Origin: Thermoplasmata archaeon
GTDB taxonomy: Archaea; Thermoplasmatota; E2; UBA202; JdFR-43
Direction: 5' to 3'
Assembly (NCBI GenBank): GCA_021163175.1
Contig: JAGGXG010000073.1
Location: forward strand, 1 to 10,788
DNA: 10,788 nt
The position numbers and the translations under genes were made by a program. Under the pieces are notes generated by a model, which was not told the DNA's origin, made no database searches, and saw only the letters and a list, made by a program, of their open reading frames with translations. Below, piece after piece: positions 1 to 6,201 of this stretch (the first letter of the stretch is position 1; each line of letters opens with the position of its first letter).

Positions 1-313
1 TAACAGCATTGTCTGCTATTCCATTTGCAATCTTTGCAAGCGTGTTTGCAGTGCATGGAGCTATGAGCATCAAATCAGCTTTGATGAGGTGCTCAGCCTT
101 TCCAGACAGGCTTGTAATAACTTCATTCCCAGATGCAAATTCGAATGCTTTGGTTGTTATAATGTTGCTAGCTTCCTTGCTCATAACTGGAATTATGCTC
201 GCTTCATGGCGACGTAACTCTCTGGCTATTTTTATTGCCTCGCTACATGCAATGCTTCCCGTGATGGCATATATTATTCTCTTTCCTTTCAACTTTTCAG
301 ATTTTATTTCCAC
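1..313 (-). CDS. coaBC: Phosphopantothenoylcysteine decarboxylase/phosphopantothenate--cysteine ligase (CoaBC/Dfp), N-terminal part
   Basis: This is the 5' part of the bifunctional CoaBC (Dfp) gene; it runs off the left edge after 104 codons. CoaBC joins cysteine to 4'-phosphopantothenate and decarboxylates the product to 4'-phosphopantetheine in cytoplasmic coenzyme A synthesis. What is visible is the FMN-dependent decarboxylase half: the flavin-binding start KRIIYAITGSIAC at residues 11-23, the HEASIIPVMSKEA strand-loop, the catalytic histidine in KAEHLIKAD (H75) and the PASANT-type motif APCTANT (85-91) followed by GIADN. The start is a GTG at 313-311. No ATG lies upstream in frame before the TGA at 328-326, and the leader VEIKSEKLKG matches the short N-terminus before the first strand in archaeal homologues. 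The gene is divergent from fhs, with 45 bases between the start codons. The ligase half and the stop codon lie outside the window. The family assignment is firm; the exact start is less so. Confidence 0.88.
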   Translation of the reverse strand, partial: MEIKSEKLKGKRIIYAITGSIACSEAIKIARELRRHEASIIPVMSKEASNIITTKAFEFASGNEVITSLSGKAEHLIKADLMLIAPCTANTLAKIANGIADNAV

Positions 314-358
314 ACCATTAATTCAATAAAAATTAAAATACTTATTCCATTAGGAATT
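314..358. promoter_or_regulatory. Bidirectional promoter region coaBC / fhs
   Basis: The 45-base gap between the divergent GTG (coaBC) and ATG (fhs) is almost pure A/T. An A/T box on the plus strand (ttaaaata, about 333-340) lies about 23 bases before the fhs ATG. The complementary strand over 331-345 offers a similar box about 24-26 bases before the coaBC GTG. Both spacings fit archaeal TATA boxes driving leaderless or nearly leaderless transcripts. An AGGA (352-355) precedes the fhs ATG at an unusually short spacing. This is inferred from composition and spacing only. Confidence 0.45.
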
Positions 359-1986
359 ATGCTTGAAATAAACAGGGTGGCAAAAAAGTTAGGAATAAAA
401 GAGAGTGAGCTCATTCCATATGGAAAGTATAAGGCTAAAGTTTCTCTGGATGTTTTGAAAAGGGTCAGAAAAAAGGCCAAGGTTATTCTTGTCACAACGA
501 TAACCCAACACCTGAAGGAGAGGGAAAAACAACGATGGCAATTGGCATAGCCCAAGCTTTATCAAAGCTTGGAAAAAAGGCTGTCGTCGCCATAAGAGAG
601 CCGAGCCTGGGCCCCATTATGGGAATAAAGGGCGGCGGCACAGGCGGCGGGCGGAGCAAAGTTGTGCCATCAGATGACATAAACCTGCATTTCACTGGAG
701 ACATGCATGCTGTTGCAGCAGCCCATAACCTGCTTTCCGCTCTGGTTGATAACCATATATATCATGGCAATTCATTTCATATTGATCCTCGCTACGTCGT
801 CTGGCCTCGCGTTATGGACATGAATGACAGAAGCCTGCGCAACGTCGTTGTGGGCTTAGGTGGACCAAAAGATGGTGTTCCTCGCCAGGATAGATTTTCC
901 ATAACTGCTGCTTCGGAAGTCATGGCAATACTATGCCTTTCAAATGGAATTGATGATTTGAAAAAAAGGCTTTCGAATGTTATAGCAGCATACACATATG
1001 ATGAAAAGCCGATAACGGCGAAGCATTTAAAAGCAGTTGGAGCCATGGCTGCTTTGCTTAAAGATGCGATAAAGCCGAATTTGGTTCAGACTATCGAAGC
1101 TACTCCTGCTTTTGTTCATGGTGGACCATTTGCCAACATAGCCCATGGAACGAGTAGCTTGATTGCTGCAAAAATGGCAATGGGCCTGGCAGATTATTTT
1201 GTTACGGAAGCAGGCTTTGGAACAGATTTGGGGGCGGAGAAATTCTTTAATATTGTTTCCCGTGTTGGTATCAATGTTAACGCTGTCGTTATAGTTGTAT
1301 CGCTAAAAGCCTTGAAATGGCATGGAGGAATGGATTTGAAGGAGGCGAAAAAAAGGAGGAGCATCAAAGCCATTAAAAAGGGAATAAAAAATCTGGAGAA
1401 ACATATTGAAAATATCGAAACATTTGGTTTGCCGTATATAGTGGTTTTGAACAAATTTAAGGATGATGATGAAAAAGAAATAATGGAGCTGGAAAAATAT
1501 TGCCTGCATCGCAACATACCATTTGCTGTGGCCGAGCCATATGATAATGGAGGAGAAGGCTGCATAGAGGCTGCGGGAAAATTGGTGAGCATATTGCATG
1601 AAAGAAGAGCCAAATTTGATTATCTCTATTCACTGGATATGGATATTAAAGAAAAAATTGAAGCCATAGCGAAGAAGATTTATGGAGCAGCACGCGTTGT
1701 GTATAGTGTGACAGCGGAGGATGACATAAGAATAATAAAGAAGCTTGGCCTCGAAAATCTACCAATATGCATGGCTAAAACGCCTTATAGCCTATCTGAT
1801 GATCCCTCCATAAGAGGAAAGCCGGAGAATTTCAAGATAACAATAAAGGAAATACGCATTTCAGCTGGCGCAGGCTTCCTTGTTCCAATAACGGGCAAGA
1901 TAACGACCATGCCCGGCTTGCCTTTGAAACCAAATGCAGAAAAAATAGATTTGGATGAAAAAGGAGATGTTATTGGATTAGAGTAG
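359..1986 (+). CDS. fhs: Formate--tetrahydrofolate ligase, interrupted by a one-base frameshift
   Basis: FTHFS makes 10-formyl-tetrahydrofolate from formate, THF and ATP in the cytoplasm, feeding C1 units to purine synthesis or the methyl branch of carbon metabolism. Reading starts at 359 (LEINRVAKKLGIKESE, then YGKYKAK, typical FTHFS N-terminus) and stays in frame through KVILVTTI (ATA at 500-502). It then breaks. The next residues of the conserved ATP loop, PTPEGEGKTT, lie in the frame starting at CCA 505, which stays open to TAG 1984-1986. Adding one base near 503-506 gives an unbroken 542-residue protein, near the usual length. In restored numbering, further family motifs are REPSLGP (80-86), GIKGGGTGGG (89-98), DDINLHFTGD (about 107-116), HGGPFANIAHG (254-264), TEAGFGTDLGAEKF (283-296) and the MPGLPLKPNAEKID tail. 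As written, only a 63-residue peptide and a P-loop-less fragment starting at ATG 535 could be made. The last 9 bases overlap the convergent gene. The break may be a sequencing error or a real lesion. Confidence 0.9.
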
Positions 1987-2948
1987 TAAGGCATCGATAG
2001 AATCTATGGAGCTCTGAATATCATCATAGGCGATGATCTCGAGAGAATGAAATCCTTTTCCATTCCATTCATCGCCTTCAAGATTTTTCACAAATTTACC
2101 ATCTTCATACAATTCAAGCTTTTTAATTCCATGGTCATCCCACGTTTTTATTTTTGCAACGATTTCCCCAACTATTATTGTTCTTGCCGTTTTGAATATC
2201 TCTCTTCCAAAAATGTAAAGATGACCATCCTTGAGATAATATATGGAAACATAAGGTGGCACATTTGATGAAATCGATATATCAACTGCATCAAGATGAT
2301 GCGATTCCTGCTGGAATAAAGCTGCTATAACTGCAACATTGTTTTTTCCGTTGTCATATATATCTGGAAAATGCTGCTTTGTATCCCATATAACAGCTCT
2401 GTAAAATTCTCCTTTAGCATCCATGCCAATGTTCTCAACGTCTGCAAATTCAAGGAACGAAAAATGATATCTTTCCCCTCCATCACTTTTCCACCTTGAA
2501 TTCACTTCTGTAACATAAATGCGCAATGTTCCATTGTATGATTCATTTTCATTATTTTTGATTTTTACAACTATGATAAGCCCCCATATACATGGACATT
2601 CAAACCATTCTGCCTTCACCTCCAATTTTATATCATTTCTCTTCCTCTCCCTACAATCCTGCATCGCTTGCTCAACCTCATCATGACTTTTGGCAACTCT
2701 ATAACCACCATCCAGAAATGCTTCAGGATATGCTGCATTGTATTCAAGCAATCTTTCATTTGAAAAATCGTTCTGAATTGGCAGCATCACATATATGATT
2801 TCATTTTTGAGCCATGCATCGAACAACATTTCATTAAATGCATTGCTCTCTTCGCTATCATCCACAAATACTTCAGCAAAAATTTTTGCATTTGCTACTG
2901 GCAATAAAAAAATGGGAGAAGGCTATATAGCCACTCCATCCGCATCAT
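1978..2948 (-). CDS. Secreted Omp28/thioredoxin-like paralogue without CxxC, with C-terminal Ig-like domain; start region frameshifted
   Basis: The uninterrupted reading runs from codon 2922 down to TAA 1980-1978, with a TTG at 2904 the only start-like codon, giving 308 residues. It is a paralogue of the gene just upstream: DGGYRVA, LRIYVTEVNSRW and YHFSFLEFA match DGGYRVA, LRVYVAEITSRW and FHYAFLDFA there. The thioredoxin-like part keeps the proline before DGGYRV but has no CxxC (AEVFVDDSEESNAF stands in its place), so disulfide chemistry is unlikely. A C-terminal extension (AKIKTWDDHGIKKLELYEDG, then GFHSLEIIAYDD) resembles the Ig-like folds of archaeal secreted proteins. In the next frame an ATG at 2948 encodes MMRMEWLYSLLPFF up to a run of seven T (plus-strand A 2906-2912). 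One extra T would join it to LLPVANAKIF, making a complete signal peptide with an ANA-type cleavage site. The intact gene was therefore probably 1978-2948, about 323 residues, overlapping the upstream gene by 26 bases. Function unknown. Confidence 0.7.
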
Positions 2949-3717
2949 CAACGAATTGGGCAGGAAATACAGTGCTCCATACTGGCTGCTCCCATGGATT
3001 TTTTCCAAGATGAGGCATCCAGTGGGCGATGGAAGCAACCACCATTATGTTCCCCTGTTGTATGCCGGAAAAGTCCAAACCTTTGCTTGCATGTGCAGCA
3101 TTCCATGTTGCTGCGGCATGCGTTGTTTTATGAGGCATTGCCACGATGTAGTTATTTATGGCAAAGTCAAGAAATGCGTAATGGAAAGGCAATCCTGCTT
3201 CGTCGTTCCATCTTGATGTTATCTCCGCCACATAAACTCGAAGATGACCTATATATGGTTTGCTCCCTTCATTTGTAACATTAGCGCCCACTTCTATTTC
3301 ATCCTCACCCACCCATTTTGCACTAACTTCCACTGAAACAGCATGCACTGCTCTTTGCTCTGCTTCCGATATCACATTTTCAAAATTATCTTCGTTGCTG
3401 TTATCCGCCACCCTGTAACCGCCATCCACATAAAGCATTGGTATGTAAACATCGTTAAGCCATTTTCCTCTATCCTGAGCAAGAGGATTTTTGTCATAGA
3501 CGAGCGTTACATAATAAAAGTCATGCTTCCCAGAGTTGAACAACGAGTACATCTTCTCTGAGCCAGCTGGACAATGCGGGCACCAGCTTACGGCGCCGAG
3601 CTCCGCCATGACGGTGTGGCTCTGTGCTATTTTTCCATTTTCGCTAAAAGTTGCATTTATGTTTGTTATAAAAGGTGCAATAATCAAAATGGCCATAATA
3701 ACAACTGTTTTCTTCAT
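2923..3717 (-). CDS. Secreted thioredoxin-fold protein, Omp28-like, with CPHC motif
   Basis: A 264-residue exported protein. Residues 1-22 form a signal peptide (MKKT, then a hydrophobic stretch, then NINA). A thioredoxin-like domain follows: the strand HTVMAELGAVSW, the redox motif CPHC at 46-49, the strand DFYYVTLVYD, and a likely cis-proline in YIPMLYVDGGYRV (P93). The FDGGY-type signature is characteristic of Omp28-related thioredoxin-fold proteins that are common in Thermoplasmata and other archaea. Residues 126-260 form a beta-rich domain (VSVEVSAKW, IGHLRVYVAEITSRW, NIMVVASIAHW). It probably acts outside the membrane in disulfide formation or reduction, or as a redox-linked binding protein; the substrate is unknown. 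It starts at ATG 3717, with a TATA-like element about 26 bases upstream, and is followed at once by its redox-dead paralogue in the same frame beyond a TAG. The fold is well supported; the role is inferred. Confidence 0.82.
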   Translation of the reverse strand: MKKTVVIMAILIIAPFITNINATFSENGKIAQSHTVMAELGAVSWCPHCPAGSEKMYSLFNSGKHDFYYVTLVYDKNPLAQDRGKWLNDVYIPMLYVDGGYRVADNSNEDNFENVISEAEQRAVHAVSVEVSAKWVGEDEIEVGANVTNEGSKPYIGHLRVYVAEITSRWNDEAGLPFHYAFLDFAINNYIVAMPHKTTHAAATWNAAHASKGLDFSGIQQGNIMVVASIAHWMPHLGKNPWEQPVWSTVFPAQFVDDADGVAI

Positions 3718-3789
3718 GAAATAATATTGCCGAATTAAATAAAAAAGTTTGCATCAATTTTATATAGGATGCCTTTATAGAAATGAGAA
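3718..3789. promoter_or_regulatory. Bidirectional promoter region, thioredoxin-like gene / uppS
   Basis: This 72-base divergent gap is A/T-rich. On the plus strand tttatata (3758-3765) is centred about 27 bases before the uppS ATG at 3790. On the minus strand the complement of aattaaataaaaaa (3733-3746) is centred about 24-26 bases before the ATG at 3717. Both spacings fit archaeal TATA boxes with transcription starting at or beside the start codon. No Shine-Dalgarno sequence is seen before either gene, in keeping with leaderless messages. Confidence 0.55.
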
Positions 3790-4656
3790 ATGATAATAAA
3801 AAAATTTGAAAGACTGGGAGAAAAAGCAATAGAGACGAGATTTGCACGAAGAGCCATAAAGCAAATAACAGAGAACAAACTTTTCAAACTCGTAAGGAGG
3901 GAAATGGACAAACTTATTGCAAAGAAAATGATGCAGGATATTAAAAAAGAAAAGATACCAAATCACGTAGCTATCATAATGGATGGTAACAGAAGATACG
4001 CTCTTATGGAAGGATTTCCCCCAACGAAAGGGCATGAAATGGGAAAGGATAAGCTGGAAGAAGTTGTTGGATGGTGTCGTGAAATTGGTGTTAAAGTTCT
4101 CACAGTATTTGCTTTTTCAACAGATAATTTTAAGAGATCAAAACAGGAGGTTGAGCATCTGATGGACATGTTTGAAAAGGACTTGAAAGAACTTGCTGAA
4201 GATGAAAGAATACATAAAAATAGAATCAAGGTAAGCGTGATAGGAAAGCTTGATTTGCTACCAGAGAGAGTTAGAAAAGCAGCTGAAGATGTGATGAAGA
4301 AAACAGAAAAATATGATAGATATTACTTCAATATTGCAATAGGTTATGGAGGAAGGGAAGAAATAACAGAAGCAATTAAAAAGATAGCTGAAGATGTGAA
4401 AAAAGGAAAAATTGAACCAGATGAGATAAATCAAAGCAAGGTTGCATCATATCTTTATACATCCTCATTACCATTTCCCGATCCAGATTTGATTTTAAGA
4501 ACATCCGGAGAGGAAAGGATTTCAAACTTTCTATTATGGCAACTTGCTTATTCCGAGTTGTATTTTACAGATGTCTACTGGCCTGCATTTAAAAAAAAAG
4601 ATTTTTTGAGGGCAATACTTTCATATCAAAGGAGGCAGAGGAGATATGGAAAATAG
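3790..4656 (+). CDS. uppS: Cis-prenyltransferase (polyprenyl diphosphate synthase, UppS family)
   Basis: A 288-residue cis-prenyltransferase that adds isopentenyl units to an allylic diphosphate, giving the long polyprenyl chain that becomes the dolichol-type glycan carrier in archaea. It acts at the cytoplasmic face of the membrane. The family motifs are complete: HVAIIMDGNRRYA with catalytic Asp65, GHEMG with His82, TVFAFSTDNFKRS (105-117), GYGGREEI (185-192), and the distal block from DPDLILRTSGEERIS through NFLLWQ to AYSELYFTDVYWP (231-265), with Arg237, Arg243 and Glu256 at the expected diphosphate and Mg2+ binding places. A basic, helical N-terminal extension of about 55 residues precedes the catalytic core and may help membrane association. 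ATG 3790 is chosen because the ATG at 3783 is out of frame and the TATA-like box fits a start here. The 3' end overlaps the DUF131 gene by 11 bases, so the two are probably one transcript. Confidence 0.93.
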   Translation: MIIKKFERLGEKAIETRFARRAIKQITENKLFKLVRREMDKLIAKKMMQDIKKEKIPNHVAIIMDGNRRYALMEGFPPTKGHEMGKDKLEEVVGWCREIGVKVLTVFAFSTDNFKRSKQEVEHLMDMFEKDLKELAEDERIHKNRIKVSVIGKLDLLPERVRKAAEDVMKKTEKYDRYYFNIAIGYGGREEITEAIKKIAEDVKKGKIEPDEINQSKVASYLYTSSLPFPDPDLILRTSGEERISNFLLWQLAYSELYFTDVYWPAFKKKDFLRAILSYQRRQRRYGK

Positions 4657-5005
4657 GTTGCCCATGGCTTTATTCATTCTTGGCCTGGCATTCATAATAG
4701 CATCCTTTATTTTGGGGGAGGCAAAAGCCGGTTTATTCATCATATTCCCCTTCATATATGGAACAGGATTTTTTATGCTCGCTGGAATTTTGCTAATATT
4801 CATTTCAATGATTCTCTTCATTTTCTCCCTTCCTTTTGAATATGATGACTCCAAGGAGTATGTTGAAGAAAGAAAGGGAGGCATTGTCATGATTGGCCCA
4901 ATACCCATAATAATTGCAAGCGACAAAAATATGGCTTTGCTCCTGTTCATAATCTCACTGATTTTCATATTCATTTTCCTTGCCTTTCTTTTCGTAAAAA
5001 TTTAA
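4646..5005 (+). CDS. DUF131 (TIGR00304) family integral membrane protein
   Basis: A 119-residue membrane protein of the archaeal DUF131/TIGR00304 family, function unknown. Hydrophobic segments lie at about 6-24, 28-62 (probably two spans) and 96-117, with a cytoplasmic-looking charged linker (EYDDSKEYVEERKGG). The signature GGIVMIGPIPIIIASDK (about 77-94) just before the last span is the family hallmark. ATG 4646 lies inside the end of uppS (11-base overlap) and is preceded by a strong purine-rich GGAGG (4631-4635) and GAGGAGA (4638-4644), so it is likely translated by coupling from the uppS message. The stop TAA (5003-5005) is embedded in the promoter of the following tRNA gene. Pairing with uppS suggests, but does not prove, a role at the membrane in lipid or glycan carrier metabolism. 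Confidence 0.85.
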   Translation: MENRLPMALFILGLAFIIASFILGEAKAGLFIIFPFIYGTGFFMLAGILLIFISMILFIFSLPFEYDDSKEYVEERKGGIVMIGPIPIIIASDKNMALLLFIISLIFIFIFLAFLFVKI

Positions 5006-5010
5006 AAACA
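5000..5010 (+). promoter_or_regulatory. TATA-like box of tRNA-Leu
   Basis: The stretch atttaaaaac at about 5000-5009 is centred about 25 bases upstream of the first tRNA base (5030), the normal position of an archaeal TATA box for a stable RNA. It overlaps the stop codon of the DUF131 gene, so transcription of uppS-DUF131 reads into the tRNA promoter. Confidence 0.5.
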
Positions 5011-5029
5011 GCAGGCATATTCAAATTGA

Positions 5030-5114
5030 GCGAGGGTAGCCAAGCCAGGTCCAAGGCGGCAGACTCAAGATCTGCTGGCGTAGGCCATCGCCGGTTCAAA
5101 TCCGGCCCCTCGCA
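5030..5114 (+). tRNA. tRNA-Leu (anticodon CAA)
   Basis: An 85-base class II tRNA. The acceptor stem is GCGAGGG (5030-5036) paired perfectly with CCCTCGC (5107-5113), with discriminator A at 5114. The anticodon stem is GCAGA/TCTGC (5059-5063/5071-5075) around the loop CTCAAGA, anticodon CAA at 5066-5068, reading TTG leucine codons. The long variable arm TGGC-GTAG-GCCA (5076-5087) is typical of tRNA-Leu/Ser. The T arm is GCCGG-TTCAAAT-CCGGC (5090-5106). Discriminator A and this variable arm support leucine. The 3' CCA is not encoded and there is no intron. A TATA-like box lies about 25 bases upstream and a T-rich tract follows at once. Confidence 0.97.
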
Positions 5115-5130
5115 TTTTTATTTTATATTT
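5115..5130 (+). terminator. T-rich terminator after tRNA-Leu
   Basis: Immediately after the tRNA discriminator base comes TTTTTATTTTATATTT, the kind of T-rich tract at which archaeal RNA polymerase stops. It also separates the tRNA from the convergent membrane protein gene, whose stop codon begins at 5132. Confidence 0.55.
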
Positions 5131-5747
5131 TACATTGCTTCTTCTATTACTTCTTCCATTGCATGTTCTTTTGCATATTCAAAAGGCAGCGAGGCAAGAG
5201 GCAATGATATTATCGTCGAGAGCAAATGCCACAGCATAAATGGAATTGCAACACCATAGCAAAGAATGAATCCTTCCATGGTGTGAGGATACCATCCCAG
5301 CCAGCTACCAAAATTCGTCCATATATCGTATGCTATTACAGAAAGAATGCCATACCCAAAATAGGTTGAGAAGCTTTTGTTCTTTGATGCGTGTCCAATC
5401 AATGCCATCATGGCAAAGCCTGTCCATGTAAAGAAGAGTATTGCACCTCCTCCAAAATAGATATCGCTTATTGCCATTGTGAAAAGAGGGATAACGATGC
5501 CATATTTACCGAGGTATCGCCCTGCAATTAGTGAAATCGTAGCAACAACGAAGAACATGTCAATCATAAAGATTGGGTAGCTTGCATTTCCGAAGTGCAA
5601 ATAAAAATGGGGCGCCGCCGGCAGGAGGCCGCGCAGCCATATCCTCGAAATAACGCCTGTTGCTATAAGTCCCAAAGCCAGTAAAGTTTTGTTTGCTTTC
5701 ATTTTATCCCATATGCCTTTTACCTTTATATTTATTTCTCTATTCAT
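5130..5747 (-). CDS. DUF6580 family putative transport protein (ECF S-component-like)
   Basis: A 205-residue integral membrane protein with about five or six hydrophobic spans (near 21-38, 58-76, 83-98, 101-118, 130-146 and 156-185). The pattern RIWLRGLLPAAPHF, then a small-residue membrane core ending in MAISDIYFGG, then YDIWTNFGSWLGWYPHT and GFILCYGVAIPF resembles the DUF6580 family and, more loosely, substrate-binding S components of ECF vitamin transporters. It probably imports or binds a small molecule; the substrate cannot be read from the sequence. ATG 5747 is chosen because it overlaps the stop of the upstream DUF4430 gene by 8 bases (ATGAATAG). A longer reading from ATG 5780 adds 11 residues (MAIPYSGNSLV) and cannot be excluded. 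The upstream partner supplies an extracytoplasmic DUF4430 domain, so the pair probably acts together. No ECF ATPase or T component is present in this window. Confidence 0.72.
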   Translation of the reverse strand: MNREINIKVKGIWDKMKANKTLLALGLIATGVISRIWLRGLLPAAPHFYLHFGNASYPIFMIDMFFVVATISLIAGRYLGKYGIVIPLFTMAISDIYFGGGAILFFTWTGFAMMALIGHASKNKSFSTYFGYGILSVIAYDIWTNFGSWLGWYPHTMEGFILCYGVAIPFMLWHLLSTIISLPLASLPFEYAKEHAMEEVIEEAM

Positions 5748-6144
5748 AACCAGCGAGTTTCCAGAGTATGGTATCGCCATTCTTTACTTTGTATAAATTT
5801 GCTCCCACGTTGGCATACTCGCCATTAACCCAGTATTGCCAGTATTTCCCATTTCCATTTTTAATGCCATTTATGGATTCAATGAAATAGCTGTCATATT
5901 GCGAGTAATATGTTGCAACCACCGAAATATTATGTTCATGGGCTGCTTCCACAAGCACATCATATACGCTTGCCCCTTCATTCACAACAACACTATAGTT
6001 TAATGAACTGTTGCCAAAATCTATGGCTAAATCAACGTTTATTTTTTTGTCCACGCTTTTTCCTTCTTCCTGCCCAATCAGGTATGCTCCAGCTACTGCT
6101 GCAATCGCAACCACAACAATCACAAATAACCTTGCATCCCTCAT
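5740..6144 (-). CDS. Membrane-anchored DUF4430 protein (transcobalamin C-terminal-like domain)
   Basis: A 134-residue protein with an N-terminal membrane segment (residues 5-24, after MRDAR), which may be an uncleaved anchor, and one extracytoplasmic DUF4430 domain at about 35-132. Visible hallmarks are an opening strand INVDLAIDFG, the helix EGASVYDVLVEAAHEH, and the closing block YWQYWVNGEYANVG (101-114), then KNGDTILWKL (121-130). This fold is related to the C-terminal beta-domain of the cobalamin carriers transcobalamin and intrinsic factor, and DUF4430 proteins often sit beside ECF-type transporters. Here the gene overlaps a DUF6580/ECF-S-like gene by 8 bases. It probably presents a ligand or a polypeptide surface to that transporter; cobalamin is one candidate, not shown. 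It starts at ATG 6144, preceded by AAGGTTGAT, a Shine-Dalgarno-like sequence. Confidence 0.78.
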   Translation of the reverse strand: MRDARLFVIVVVAIAAVAGAYLIGQEEGKSVDKKINVDLAIDFGNSSLNYSVVVNEGASVYDVLVEAAHEHNISVVATYYSQYDSYFIESINGIKNGNGKYWQYWVNGEYANVGANLYKVKNGDTILWKLAGYE

Positions 6145-6173
6145 CTTATCAACCTTTTTTTACATTTGTAAAG

Positions 6174-6192
6174 TAAATTTTATATTTAAATT
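6174..6192 (-). promoter_or_regulatory. TATA-like promoter of the DUF4430/DUF6580 unit
   Basis: Read on the minus strand, 6174-6192 gives an A/T box containing tttaaatataaa, centred about 39 bases before the ATG at 6144. That predicts a leader of about a dozen bases carrying the AAGGTTGAT ribosome-binding sequence seen just before the start. The box sits in the 57-base gap after pyrD, so this unit can be transcribed independently of pyrD. Confidence 0.45.
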
Positions 6193-6201
6193 TTGTGCAA
6201 A

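Noticed and set aside
9..329. 106-residue plus-strand open frame at the left edge
   Set aside because: The opposite strand encodes clear CoaBC motifs (H75, APCTANT); this frame is its shadow.
498..512. Programmed -1 frameshift in fhs
   Set aside because: The tract around ata-acc-caa is not an X-XXY-YYZ slippery heptamer and I see no obvious stem or pseudoknot after it; a missing base is simpler.
1194..1613. 139-residue open frame on the minus strand within fhs
   Set aside because: It is the mirror of a well-conserved fhs segment, Ser/Phe-rich with no recognisable motif.
2906..2928. Pyrrolysine-type TAG readthrough joining the two thioredoxin-like genes
   Set aside because: TAG is a common stop in this window, and an overlapping frame supplies a full signal peptide for the second gene if one T is restored.
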